From the NCBI GenBank assembly GCA_965194375.1, contig CBDAEL010000001.1: DNA of 64,000 nucleotides; one strand, written 5' to 3'. The notes under the pieces are model-generated. The model was not told the DNA's origin. It did not search any database and saw nothing but the letters and a program-made list of their open reading frames with translations. Positions 1-7,572 of the stretch are shown here, one piece after another. Made by a program: the position numbers and the translations under genes. Within the stretch, counting starts at the first letter, position 1. The number at the start of each line of letters is the position of its first letter. The stretch is from Tabrizicola_A aquatica. GTDB taxonomy: Bacteria; Pseudomonadota; Alphaproteobacteria; Rhodobacterales; Rhodobacteraceae.

Positions 1-268
1 TCAACAGATCGACAAAGGCGGCGGAGGCGCGGTCAAGCCGGGCTTCGGCGCGGTTCAGATCGCGCACGGCCCGAAAGACCAGAATGGTGCCAAGGATCAG
101 GCCAAGAAACAGGCCAAGTCCCGCCCCGATTTCCAACAGCTCTCGCGTGCTCCACGACAAGGGCGCCGGGTAAATGCCTAGGGCGGACAGGAGGATATCC
201 AGCACGAAAACCAAGGCGCAAAGCGCTTGCATGAGGAGCAAAAGCCCGAATGCAGCAAGGCGGGTCAT
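1..268 (-). CDS. Membrane-anchored protein, N-terminal part (possible LuxR-type regulator), cut by window edge
   Basis: The frame is open from an ATG at about 268 down to base 1 with no stop, giving 89 residues. Two hydrophobic segments are visible (about residues 5-32 and 46-66), followed by a charged, helix-forming stretch starting RAVRDLNRAEARL. This two-membrane-segment start with a basic linker resembles small membrane-bound LuxR-type regulators of Rhodobacteraceae, in which the DNA-binding helix-turn-helix lies at the C-terminus. That part is outside the window, so the regulator assignment is inference. The next gene on the same strand (303-749) lies only 34 bases upstream, so the two may be co-transcribed. 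Confidence 0.6.
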   Translation of the reverse strand, partial: MTRLAAFGLLLLMQALCALVFVLDILLSALGIYPAPLSWSTRELLEIGAGLGLFLGLILGTILVFRAVRDLNRAEARLDRASAAFVDLL

Positions 269-302
269 GCGGCGCGACCTATGGCTTGGGTGGTAGGGCG
301 GA

Positions 303-749
303 TCATTCTTGCGCCTGCCCGGCAGAGAACCCGGTCATATCCCCGAAGGATTCGCTGACGCTCAGCCCGGGCGCGCTGCCAAAGGTCTCGCTCTGGCCCG
401 GGCTTGCCGCGACGCCGACGCTGGGCTGCGTGGCACCAGCACCGCCGCCGTCCCCAGACCCGTGCAGCGTTCCGGCCATCTCGATCCGAACCGAATAGTC
501 GCGCAGGATTTCGCCCGTGCCGGGGTGGAACACCAACTCGCGGCGGGTGCCATCCCTTTCGGCGATGATGCGCTGACGGCCAAGCCACGTTCGTTCATCT
601 TCAAGGATACGGTAGCCGCGATTGGTCAAGATCGAGAGAATCTGCTCCGAGGGCGTTTGGGCCGTAGCCCTCTTGCCCTTCGTGTCGGCAAGAGCCGGGC
701 CTGCGAGGGTGGCGAGCAGCAAGGTCATCATGGCAGTGATGCGCAACAT
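303..749 (-). CDS. Exported PepSY-like small protein
   Basis: A 148-residue protein with a signal peptide (MLRITAMMTLLLATLAGPALA, cleavage near ALA-DT). The mature part starts with a compact module of about 50 residues (around residues 32-80) containing an ILTNRGYRI..DERTWLGRQRI..RDGTRRELVFHPGTGEILRDY pattern, the helix-strand layout of PepSY-like domains, which often act as inhibitory or sensor modules outside the membrane. The C-terminal 60 residues are Gly/Ser/Ala-rich and look disordered. I chose the internal ATG at 749 because it begins the signal peptide; a GTG at 797 in the same frame adds a poor N-terminus. It lies between the membrane protein at the window edge and another exported protein, so an envelope role is likely, but the substrate is unknown. 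Confidence 0.7.
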   Translation of the reverse strand: MLRITAMMTLLLATLAGPALADTKGKRATAQTPSEQILSILTNRGYRILEDERTWLGRQRIIAERDGTRRELVFHPGTGEILRDYSVRIEMAGTLHGSGDGGGAGATQPSVGVAASPGQSETFGSAPGLSVSESFGDMTGFSAGQAQE

Positions 750-851
750 GTCATGTCTCCGGCCCAAGTTGTGCCGCCGGTCTGGCGGCTTGGGCACATC
801 AACGAAGGAAAGGCTCCGGCCTGCGTGGGAGTGCGGGCCGGAGCCGCGTGG

Positions 852-1430
852 CTATTTGACCTGCCGAAGCAAATGGCTGTTTGCTTCACCGCGGTCGCCG
901 TAATCGCGGTCATTTTCTTGCGACTTTTGGCCAGTATCCCCCGATCCGGACTGTGCCAGCGGGCCAAGATCTATGGCGAGATCCATGACGGGTTCCATGT
1001 CGACGATGGGTTCTGGCGGGTCCGTGAGATCGAAGGTCGCTTCGACAGGTGCATCAATCTCGGTGCCGAATTGCATCGAGACATCGGGATCAGAGCCTTC
1101 GCCGGTTTCCCCTTCGCGGTCTGCCACCGGGCCACCGTCACCGCCGGTATCGCCGTCTGCAACGGCGCCGCCGTCAGTGCCGATGTCGCTGCCGTCAAGA
1201 CCCGGATCATTGGGGTCGATGGACATATCAGGATCGCCATCGCCCTGATCGCCATCCCCCTGATCGCCGTCCCCCGGATCACCAACGTCGATTCCGATGG
1301 ACGCATCAGGGGTATCGCCTGCATCGGCCGTCACGTCTTGGGCCAGCACGGCCGTGGACATAAGCAAACCCGCAAGAACCGAAACACCGGCCCGCATCAG
1401 CAGGCGCTTTAACAAAAGATCTTTTTCCAC
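852..1430 (-). CDS. Exported aspartate/glycine-rich acidic protein, unknown function
   Basis: A 192-residue protein starting at a GTG (1430) with a well-spaced GGAG ribosome-binding site 8 bases upstream. The N-terminus MEKDLLLKRLLMRAGVSVL leads into a signal peptide ending near VLAQD. The mature protein is strongly acidic and low in complexity: a DPGDGDQGDGDQGDGDP run, then DG/GT/GD repeats, then a less repetitive C-terminal half with paired DLTDPPEPIVDMEPVMDL segments and a basic tail. The Asp-Gly repeats come from a 15-base tandem repeat in the DNA (about 1231-1278). Such sequences may bind calcium or be disordered spacers; no catalytic domain is seen. It is on the same strand as the PepSY-like gene, 102 bases upstream of it. 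Confidence 0.65.
   Translation of the reverse strand: MEKDLLLKRLLMRAGVSVLAGLLMSTAVLAQDVTADAGDTPDASIGIDVGDPGDGDQGDGDQGDGDPDMSIDPNDPGLDGSDIGTDGGAVADGDTGGDGGPVADREGETGEGSDPDVSMQFGTEIDAPVEATFDLTDPPEPIVDMEPVMDLAIDLGPLAQSGSGDTGQKSQENDRDYGDRGEANSHLLRQVK
1225..1280. repeat. Three-copy tandem repeat of about 15 bases within an acidic protein gene
   Basis: On the coding (minus) strand three successive units of the type GGCGATCAGGGGGAT are present with one or two differences each, encoding the repeated GDQGD pentapeptide. Repeat-number variation would change the length of the acidic stretch without shifting frame, because the unit is a multiple of three. Confidence 0.7.
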
Positions 1431-1567
1431 AATCCATTCTCCAACTCGTTGCCTCAACGCCCGGCTGGATGAAAATGATTCGCCGGGTGAATTCACGAAG
1501 ACAGGACCGCCCCCACAATACCATCTTTCGAAGGTTTGCGTGGGGCGATTGTGGCAGAATAAAGGCA

Positions 1568-1585
1568 GATAAACAAATGTTTATC
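1568..1585. terminator. AT-rich hairpin after trpB
   Basis: GATAAAC (1568-1574) pairs with GTTTATC (1579-1585) around an AAAT loop, about 30 bases past the trpB stop codon on the minus strand. The stem is only 7 bp and has no U-run, so it is a weak terminator candidate; it may equally belong to the promoter region of the acidic exported protein downstream. Confidence 0.3.
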
Positions 1586-1614
1586 AGCAAAATCAAGCAG
1601 TTGCTCGGCTGGCG

Positions 1615-2847
1615 TTAGACCTTCATGTCCACGCCAAGGTGTTTTGCAACCGTGAAGATGTCTTTGTCGCCACGCCCGCACATGTTCATCACGATGATAT
1701 GGTCCTTGGGCAGAGTCGGCGCGATCTTCATCACATGGGCCAAAGCATGGCTTGGCTCCAGCGCGGGGATGATGCCTTCCAGCTTGCAGCACAGCTGGAA
1801 CGCCTCCAGCGCTTCGGCATCGGTGATCGAGACGTATTTCGCCCGGCCAATATCATGCAGCCACGAGTGTTCAGGCCCGATGCCGGGATAATCAAGACCG
1901 GCCGAGATCGAGAAGCCTTCCAGAATCTGGCCGTCCGGGTCTTGCAGAAGATAGGTCCGGTTGCCATGCAACACGCCCGGACGCCCACCGGTCAGGCTGG
2001 CGCAATGCTGCATCCGGTCGTCCACGCCTTTGCCGCCCGCCTCGACGCCGATGATGTTCACCGACGGATCATCGAGGAAGGGGTAGAACAAGCCCATGGC
2101 GTTCGACCCGCCACCAATGGCGGCCACGACGGTATCGGGCAGGCGGCCCTTGCCTTCGTGCTCTTCCATCTGCCAGCGCACCTCTTTGCCGATGATCGAC
2201 TGGAAGTCGCGCACCATGGCCGGATAGGGGTGCGGACCGGCCACCGTGCCGATGCAATAGAAGGTGTCGCGCACATTGGTGACCCAATCGCGCAAGGCAT
2301 CATTCATCGCGTCTTTCAGCGTGCCACGGCCAGAGGTGACGGGGATCACCTCGGCGCCGAGAAGCTTCATCCGAAACACGTTCGGGGCCTGACGTTCGAC
2401 GTCATGCGCGCCCATGTAGACGATGCACTGCAACCCGAACTTGGCGCAGACCGTGGCGGTGGCCACGCCGTGCTGGCCCGCGCCGGTTTCGGCGATAATG
2501 CGGGTTTTTCCCATGCGGCGGGCGAGGATGATCTGACCCAGCACATTGTTGATCTTGTGCGCGCCGGTGTGGTTCAGCTCGTCACGCTTCATATAGACCT
2601 TGGCACCGCCAAGATGGGCGGTCACCCGTTCGGCAAGGTAAAGCGGCGAGGGACGGCCGACGTAGTGCTTCCACAGATAGTCCATCTCGGCCCAGAAGGT
2701 CGGGTCGGTCTTGGCATGCTCATAGCGCGCCTCAAGGTCGAGGATCAGCGGCATCAGGGTTTCAGACACAAACCGCCCGCCAAACTGGCCAAAACGCCCA
2801 GCCTCATCCGGCCCTGTCATGTAGCTGTTCAACCCGTCCTCGGCCAT
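1615..2847 (-). CDS. trpB: Tryptophan synthase beta chain
   Basis: A 410-residue cytosolic PLP enzyme that condenses indole with L-serine to tryptophan, the last step of the pathway. The family length is about 400. The PLP lysine is in NHTGAHKINNVLGQ (K98), the phosphate-binding loop is GGGSNAMG, and the C-terminal CGRGDKD motif is intact. TrpB normally works as an alpha2-beta2 complex with TrpA and is often next to trpF and trpA; neither is next to it here: downstream lies the acidic exported protein and upstream an intergenic repeat and pyrD, so trpA must lie elsewhere. The start at 2847 begins MAEDGLNSYMTGPDEAGRFG, as in related proteins. Confidence 0.97.
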   Translation of the reverse strand: MAEDGLNSYMTGPDEAGRFGQFGGRFVSETLMPLILDLEARYEHAKTDPTFWAEMDYLWKHYVGRPSPLYLAERVTAHLGGAKVYMKRDELNHTGAHKINNVLGQIILARRMGKTRIIAETGAGQHGVATATVCAKFGLQCIVYMGAHDVERQAPNVFRMKLLGAEVIPVTSGRGTLKDAMNDALRDWVTNVRDTFYCIGTVAGPHPYPAMVRDFQSIIGKEVRWQMEEHEGKGRLPDTVVAAIGGGSNAMGLFYPFLDDPSVNIIGVEAGGKGVDDRMQHCASLTGGRPGVLHGNRTYLLQDPDGQILEGFSISAGLDYPGIGPEHSWLHDIGRAKYVSITDAEALEAFQLCCKLEGIIPALEPSHALAHVMKIAPTLPKDHIIVMNMCGRGDKDIFTVAKHLGVDMKV

Positions 2848-2937
2848 GGCCCATCTCCCCTGTGACTTGGGATTGGATGTAGCGCCCTTCGTGGCCCGGG
2901 GAAAGGGGGGCCGTCTGCCCCCCTCGACGCTTTGCGT

Positions 2938-2975
2938 CTCACCCCCCGAGGATATTGGGGCCGCATTGAAGGCGG
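2938..2975. repeat. Possible degenerate copy of an intergenic repeat (GGATATT..GCCGCATTGAAGG)
   Basis: The trpB-pyrD gap carries GAGGATATTGGGGCCGCATTGAAGG-type sequence in short form. A very similar string, GGATATTTGTGCCGCATTGAAGG, recurs in the ruvB downstream gap at about 26396-26418. The two share GGATATT and GCCGCATTGAAGG, which suggests a dispersed intergenic repeat with a role such as a REP-like element. Confidence 0.45.
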
Positions 2976-2985
2976 GAAGAGAAGA

Positions 2986-4047
2986 TTAGATCCAGATGCC
3001 GCGATTGGTGCCCACGGCGGCGGAAAGGGAGGCATGGCCGTCGCGAGCCAGAAGCGCATCGAGCCCGCGGGCAATGTCGGTGACGAGGGACAGCCCGCCA
3101 TAGACGAGTGCCGAGTAAAGCTGCACTGCCGAGGCCCCGGCGCGGATCTTGGCATAGGCCTCATCAGCATTTGAGATGCCGCCGACGCCGATCAGCGGCA
3201 GTTTGCCGTTCGTCAGATGCGAGAGTTGGGCAAGGACGCGGGTGGATTTCTCAAAGAGCGGCGCGCCAGAAAGCCCGCCCGCCTCATCGCGGTGGGAAGA
3301 CGCTAGACCCGTGCGCGACAGGGTGGTGTTGGTGGCGATCACCGCATCTATGCCTGAAGCCAGAGCCACCTCGGCCAGTTGCGCCAGCTCATCCGTATTC
3401 AGATCAGGCGCGATTTTCAGGAAGATCGGGATCGGGCGGGCTAGGCCCGCGCGGGTTTCCATGACGCCTTGCAGCAGGGCCGACAGGGCTGCCGGGCCTT
3501 GCAGATCGCGCAGTTTTTCGGTGTTGGGCGAGGAGACATTCACCGTGGCAAAGTCAACATGCGGGCCGCAGACCGCCAGCACGCGGGCGAAATCGGCGGC
3601 GCGGTCGGTGCTGGTTTTGTTGGCCCCAAGGTTCAGACCCACCGGCACTGCGCCGCGCGGATGCGCCGCGAGCCGGGCCGCGATCGCCTCGGCGCCTTCA
3701 TTGTTAAAGCCAAAGCGGTTGATCACCGCGCGGTCTTCGGTCAGGCGAAAGAGCCGGGGCTTGGGGTTGCCCGGTTGCGGCAGCGGGGTGGCCGCGCCGA
3801 CCTCGACAAAGCCAAAGCCCGATTGCACCAAGGCGCCGAGCGCAGTGGCGTTCTTGTCGTACCCGGCTGCAAGGCCGATCGGGTTGGGCAGGGTGAGACC
3901 GGTGAGCGTCGTCGCCAACCGGCTGGAGCTGAGGGGGCCGGGCCGGGGGGCAAGGCCCGCCCGCAGCGCCAGAAGCGACAGGCCATGGGCGCGTTCGGGA
4001 TCAAAGCGGTGCAGAAGAGCAAGGCCCAGGCGTTCGGTCGGGGTCAA
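2986..4047 (-). CDS. pyrD: Dihydroorotate dehydrogenase (quinone), class 2
   Basis: A 353-residue FMN enzyme oxidising dihydroorotate to orotate in pyrimidine synthesis, passing electrons to quinone at the inner membrane. Class 2 is shown by the N-terminal helical extension (about residues 1-45) before the barrel and by the catalytic serine in VNVSSPNTEKLRDLQ. The FMN-binding segments GLAAGYDKN, NRFGFNNEG, LKIAPDL and GVGGISNADEAYAKIRAGA are all present. The start codon overlaps the stop of the DUF952 gene (ATGA at 4044-4047), so the two are translationally coupled, with pyrD as the second gene. Confidence 0.97.
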   Translation of the reverse strand: MTPTERLGLALLHRFDPERAHGLSLLALRAGLAPRPGPLSSSRLATTLTGLTLPNPIGLAAGYDKNATALGALVQSGFGFVEVGAATPLPQPGNPKPRLFRLTEDRAVINRFGFNNEGAEAIAARLAAHPRGAVPVGLNLGANKTSTDRAADFARVLAVCGPHVDFATVNVSSPNTEKLRDLQGPAALSALLQGVMETRAGLARPIPIFLKIAPDLNTDELAQLAEVALASGIDAVIATNTTLSRTGLASSHRDEAGGLSGAPLFEKSTRVLAQLSHLTNGKLPLIGVGGISNADEAYAKIRAGASAVQLYSALVYGGLSLVTDIARGLDALLARDGHASLSAAVGTNRGIWI

Positions 4048-4382
4048 ATTACGCCCTCGGGGAAGATGTGGCCCGCTGCACCCAGCGGCAGGGATTTGTC
4101 CCAGACCACTTCGGACAGGCTAAGCGCGCGGTACAGATGCGGGAAGAGCGCCCCGCCGCGCGACGGCTCCCATTTCAGGGCCGGGCCGAGGGTATTGGCC
4201 TCGAAGGCGACGAGCACCAGATCGCTGTCGCTGGCAAACCATTTCGCGGCCGTCTCGACCACTTGGGCGGCGGTGGAGAAATGGATGAAGCCATCGGCCA
4301 GATCAACGGGCGCGCCGCGGGTCTGGCCTGCGGTGCGGAAGGCATCCCATTCGGGGCGGCGGAAGATCTTGTAGATCAGCAT
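4044..4382 (-). CDS. DUF952 family protein
   Basis: A 112-residue protein starting MLIYKIFRRPEWDAFRTAG and containing the DGFIHFSTAAQV motif and DLVLVAFEANTLGPALKWEPSRGGALFPHLYRAL, the signature of DUF952 (distantly related to ADP-ribosyl/glutathione transferase-like folds by family description). It is the first gene of a two-gene unit with pyrD, coupled by an ATGA overlap, an arrangement common in Rhodobacteraceae. The biochemical role is not known. I chose the ATG at 4382 rather than a longer upstream frame because it gives the normal family N-terminus. Confidence 0.85.
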   Translation of the reverse strand: MLIYKIFRRPEWDAFRTAGQTRGAPVDLADGFIHFSTAAQVVETAAKWFASDSDLVLVAFEANTLGPALKWEPSRGGALFPHLYRALSLSEVVWDKSLPLGAAGHIFPEGVI

Positions 4383-4463
4383 GGGTTTCACCTGCCCCAA
4401 GCGGGGGCGGGGGTCAAGCCCGTGCGCATCTGGAGCGGATGCGGTTTTCGCAAGGTGCAAGGC

Positions 4464-4492
4464 TTGAGCCTGCCCGGCGGGGATGCTATCTA
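4464..4492 (+). promoter_or_regulatory. Promoter of tRNA-Gly
   Basis: TTGAGC (4464-4469), a 17-base spacer and TATCTA (4487-4492) end 9 bases before the tRNA acceptor stem. Spacing and position fit a sigma-70-type promoter with transcription starting just before the mature 5' end. Confidence 0.6.
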
Positions 4493-4501
4493 ACCCTCAG
4501 C

Positions 4502-4575
4502 GCGGGTGTTGTGTAATGGTAAGACCTTAGCCTTCCAAGCTAAAGACACGGGTTCGATTCCCGTCACCCGCTCCA
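4502..4575 (+). tRNA. tRNA-Gly (anticodon TCC)
   Basis: A 74-base cloverleaf. The acceptor stem GCGGGTG (4502-4508) pairs with CACCCGC (4565-4571), followed by discriminator T and an encoded CCA. The anticodon stem TTAGC/GCTAA encloses CTTCCAA with anticodon TCC, reading GGA (and by wobble other Gly codons). The T arm has the GGTTCGATTCC consensus. It is a single tRNA gene and no integrase gene adjoins it. Confidence 0.97.
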
Positions 4576-4742
4576 AATCTTCAATCTTTGGCAATTTGTT
4601 ATTGGCTTGGGCTTTCTGCTTCGGCTTTGCAGCCGACGCTCGCCCTTCCAGTCCCGCCTATCCCGATCGCATGTGCCTTGTCAGTGGCCCTTTGGGGGGC
4701 CTCTGAGAGGTTGCAAGGCGCATGGCGGGCGCTTTCGCCTGT

Positions 4743-4782
4743 GTCGTGCGGTTGCGGCGCGCGGATTTCGCGGCCGCACGAC
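4743..4782 (-). terminator. Hairpin after the exported protein gene
   Basis: GTCGTGCGG (4743-4751) pairs perfectly with CCGCACGAC (4774-4782), two bases past the stop codon of the minus-strand gene. There is no clear U-run, so it may act as a transcript stabiliser or a Rho-assisted terminator. Confidence 0.4.
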
Positions 4783-4784
4783 GA

Positions 4785-5360
4785 TTAAGCGTCACAGGGC
4801 AGGTAGGTTTCCGCGAATTCGTCGAGTTTGAGGGCAAGCCCCCCGCCGTCGAGGTCTTTGACCACGGCTTTCGCAGGCCATTCCTCGCCCAGACCGTAGC
4901 ATTGCAGTGTCAGGAGCCTTGCACCGTCGTCTCTGGCACTCTCCTCCACCACGTCACAGGAGGATTCATAAAAGCCAAGGCTTGCCGCCGTGACCGTCAG
5001 GCGGGTGTCGGACAGTTCAAGCTGGCAGGCCTCGGCGGAGACGTCATAGGACTTGTCGCTTTCGCTGGTTTCGGCCCCGGCCATGGTTTCGCAGGCCCAG
5101 TCGCTGGCCCGCACATAGCTGCCCTCTTCCAGCATTTGCTGCATGAGATTGTCATAGGCCATGCCAAACATGACCGCGCCGTCTTTGGTGTCCGGTTTGA
5201 ACTGGGCACCATCAAACTGGAAGATCGGGCGGATGTCTTGTGTCAGCCCAGCATCGGCAAAAAGCGCCGTATCTGTCACGGCGACACAAAGCTCATCTGA
5301 TGCAAAAACTGCACCGGTGTTTAAAACCAAAGCACCCATCAGGGCCAGTTTGTATGTCAT
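4785..5360 (-). CDS. Exported cysteine-containing hypothetical protein
   Basis: A 191-residue protein with a clear signal peptide (MTYKLALMGALVLNTGAVFA, cleavage before SDELC). The mature chain has six cysteines spread along its length (including DELC, DWAC, EACQ, SSC, LQCY and LPC at the C-terminus), suggesting up to three disulphide bonds in the periplasm. The composition is acidic. I do not recognise a family. It is a single-gene unit with its own hairpin downstream, and the upstream gap (5361-5739) is the AT-richer spacer before the potassium channel gene. Confidence 0.7.
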   Translation of the reverse strand: MTYKLALMGALVLNTGAVFASDELCVAVTDTALFADAGLTQDIRPIFQFDGAQFKPDTKDGAVMFGMAYDNLMQQMLEEGSYVRASDWACETMAGAETSESDKSYDVSAEACQLELSDTRLTVTAASLGFYESSCDVVEESARDDGARLLTLQCYGLGEEWPAKAVVKDLDGGGLALKLDEFAETYLPCDA

Positions 5361-5739
5361 GTGCTGCTCTCCTTGTTTAAGCGCAGTTCTAGGACCTGAC
5401 GTTCTGCCTGCAAGTGCCCTTCTTGACGTCTCATAAGGAGAAAACGATGGTCCAAGGATTGCCGCCTCGTGAAAGGATTATCGCGCTACGGGCGTATGGG
5501 AATAAAGTTCATCAAAAGGCGCGCATATGAGAATTATGCGGCGCGCATCAGTGAAATTACCGGTGTGAAATTGAAAGTGTATCGCCTTTGGAAGGCGACA
5601 CCCGCCCGTCATTCAGGAAGATTGACTTCATAAAACAAACCAAGTGCAAATCCAGAGTTGATGAGGAAGGCTCTTGCGGGCCCTGAGAACCTTCCTGCGA
5701 AACCTGTCTTGATCTCATGGCGCCGAAGGATGCTGGCTG
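5361..5739. other. 379-base AT-richer spacer with short, overlapping reading frames
   Basis: No established gene. An ATG at 5447 has a near-perfect AAGGAG ribosome-binding site but its frame stops after 27 codons (5528-5530). A second frame, GTG 5469 to TAA 5633, encodes 54 basic residues including KRRAYENYAARISEITG, overlapping the first out of frame. A small perfect hairpin (TCGCCTT TGG AAGGCGA) lies at 5582-5598. The base composition is lower in GC than the surroundings. The pattern fits a frameshifted remnant of a small gene, but chance short frames cannot be excluded. Confidence 0.45.
5469..5633 (+). pseudogene. Possible decayed small ORF
   Basis: A GTG-start frame of 54 residues (MKGLSRYGRMGIKFIKRR...) rich in Lys/Arg, with no recognisable family. 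The well-placed AAGGAG at 5435-5440 serves an ATG at 5447 in another frame, so the best translation start and the longest frame do not agree; a single-base change between 5471 and 5528 would join them. It may be a remnant or a small unannotated protein gene. Confidence 0.25.
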
Positions 5740-6642
5740 ATGCGCGTGCAAGATATTCGACTTCGCACCATGCAGATTTTGGACAAGGGCGACGTCGATG
5801 ACAAACCCAGCTTATGGTGCGACAGGCTGATCACGCTGGTGATCTTGCTCAGCGTGACCGAGATTATCCTTGAAAGCGTTGACAGCATTGGGGCCGTTTA
5901 TGGCGCGCAACTGGCGATGTTTGAGACCTTCGCTATCGCGTTCTTCACTTTGGAATTTCTGCTGAGGCTGTGGAGCAACGGATCTCGGCATTCACATTCT
6001 GATTGGAAGGGCCGCAAAGACTATATCTTTAGCTTTCATGGCCTTGTGGACATCATTTCAATCCTGCCGTTCTATCTGCAGGTCTTATTCCCCGGCGCGG
6101 ATCTGCGGGTTTTGCGACTTCTTCGGCTGACCCGGCTTTTGAAACTGTCCCATTATTCCACTGCGATTGAGGACCTCGCGTCCGCAATCTATGCCGAGCG
6201 CCGGTCGTTCGGGGCTGTGGTGTACCTGTTGTCAATCGCCATCGTGGCGAGTTCGACCTTGATGTATTACGCTGAAGCGGCGGTACAGCCCGAAAAACTG
6301 GCCTCTATTCCGCATGCAATTTACTGGTCAGTGATCACACTGACGACAGTCGGTTATGGCGATATCTCTCCCATCACGCCTGTTGGAAAAGCGATTGCCA
6401 TTGTGACCGCCTTTTTGGGCATCGCGACCTTGGCAATCTTCAGCGGTATTGTTGCGACGTCCTTTGCCAATCAATTGGCCAGAAAAAAGGTGCTTTATGA
6501 ACAACAGTTACGAGACGCGCTTTCGGACGGGTTTGTTGAAGAACGCGAAAAGCAACTGTTGACCAAGCTGCAAAGCGAGTTTGGTCTAAGTGATGAGGTG
6601 GTCGCCGAGATCTCCAATCAGGTGAAGCGCAGGGAAAGTTAG
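5740..6642 (+). CDS. Voltage-gated-type potassium channel (6-TM, Kv-like)
   Basis: A 300-residue inner-membrane channel. S1-S4 occupy about residues 25-140; S4 shows positive charges at every third position (RVLRLLRLTRLLKLS). S5, pore helix and S6 follow (about 160-240), with the canonical selectivity filter TLTTVGYGD near residue 208. The C-terminus (about 245-300) is a cytosolic charged helix rather than an RCK or cyclic-nucleotide-binding domain. It matches the bacterial ion-transport/Kv family in length and layout. An AAGGA site lies 9 bases before the ATG. It stands alone, and both the gene and its upstream spacer appear lower in GC than the neighbours, which would fit horizontal acquisition. 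Confidence 0.9.
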   Translation: MRVQDIRLRTMQILDKGDVDDKPSLWCDRLITLVILLSVTEIILESVDSIGAVYGAQLAMFETFAIAFFTLEFLLRLWSNGSRHSHSDWKGRKDYIFSFHGLVDIISILPFYLQVLFPGADLRVLRLLRLTRLLKLSHYSTAIEDLASAIYAERRSFGAVVYLLSIAIVASSTLMYYAEAAVQPEKLASIPHAIYWSVITLTTVGYGDISPITPVGKAIAIVTAFLGIATLAIFSGIVATSFANQLARKKVLYEQQLRDALSDGFVEEREKQLLTKLQSEFGLSDEVVAEISNQVKRRES

Positions 6643-6744
6643 AAGGCCGCCCGTGCAGTCTTTCGGCATGGCGACATCGTTGCCATACCAAGGCCCGCTT
6701 GGCCCCTGTGTCGATGATCCGATAGCCCGCAGCCGCCTTGCGGC

Positions 6745-7533
6745 TTAAAGGTTGTCTTGCTGCGGCATGCCCAGCACGTGGAAGCCGCAATCGACATGCA
6801 CAACCTCTCCCGTGGTGCAATTGCCGTAATCGCTGCACAGCCAAACGGCGGTGCCGCCGATCGCCTCCAGCGTGGCATTGGCGCGCATCGGCGCATTGGC
6901 CTCGGTGTGGCGGAACGTGGCGCGCGCGCCGCCGATGGCCGCACCGGCCAGGGTTTTCATCGGGCCGGGCGAGATGGCGTTGACACGCACCTGCTGGGGG
7001 CCAAGGTCATTGGCCAGATAGCGGGTGGCGCTTTCCAAAGCCGCTTTGGCAACGCCCATCACGTTGTAATTCGGCGTCACACGGTTTGAGCCGCCATAGG
7101 TCAGCGTGATCAGTGACCCACCGTTCGGCATCAGCTCCGAGGCCCGGCGGCTGACGTCGATAAAGGAAAAGCAGGAAATCGCCAGCGAATTGCTGAAGTT
7201 GCCGCGCGTGGTGTTGATGAACCGGCCGGTCAATTCGTTCTTGTCGGAAAAGGCGATGGCATGGATCAGAAAATCCATCGTGCCCCAGCGGTCTTTCAGC
7301 GCGCCAAAGCAGGCCTCAAGGCTGTCGTCATTGGTGACATCGACATCGACCAGAAAATCACTGCCGACCGAAGCGGCAAGGGGTTCCACCCGCTTGCCAA
7401 AGGCGTCGCCCTGATAAGAGAAGGCAAGTTCCGCGCCTTCATCCGCCAAGGCCTTGGCAATGCCCCAAGCGATGGAGCGTTCATTCGCCACACCCATGAC
7501 AAGCCCGCGCTTGCCCTTCATCAGATCGGCCAT
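6745..7533 (-). CDS. fabI: Enoyl-[acyl-carrier-protein] reductase (NADH)
   Basis: A 262-residue short-chain-dehydrogenase-fold enzyme that reduces enoyl-ACP in the last step of each fatty-acid elongation cycle. The divergent SDR nucleotide-binding start GLVMGVANERSIAWGIAKAL is typical of FabI. The active-site pair Y156 and K163 sits in the FabI-type Y-x6-K arrangement (YNVMGVAK), and the substrate-loop segment SPGPMKTLAGAAI is present. It is the last gene of a fabA-fabB-fabI unit, 39 bases after fabB, so the genes for unsaturated fatty-acid branching and for reduction are expressed together. Confidence 0.97.
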   Translation of the reverse strand: MADLMKGKRGLVMGVANERSIAWGIAKALADEGAELAFSYQGDAFGKRVEPLAASVGSDFLVDVDVTNDDSLEACFGALKDRWGTMDFLIHAIAFSDKNELTGRFINTTRGNFSNSLAISCFSFIDVSRRASELMPNGGSLITLTYGGSNRVTPNYNVMGVAKAALESATRYLANDLGPQQVRVNAISPGPMKTLAGAAIGGARATFRHTEANAPMRANATLEAIGGTAVWLCSDYGNCTTGEVVHVDCGFHVLGMPQQDNL

Positions 7534-7572
7534 ACTGGCACTCCTGTTAACGAAATCAGCCGAGAGCCGCGA

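Noticed and set aside
4502..5739. Integration hotspot at tRNA-Gly
   Set aside because: No integrase and no repeat of the tRNA 3' end were seen in the following kilobases, although the potassium channel locus is near.
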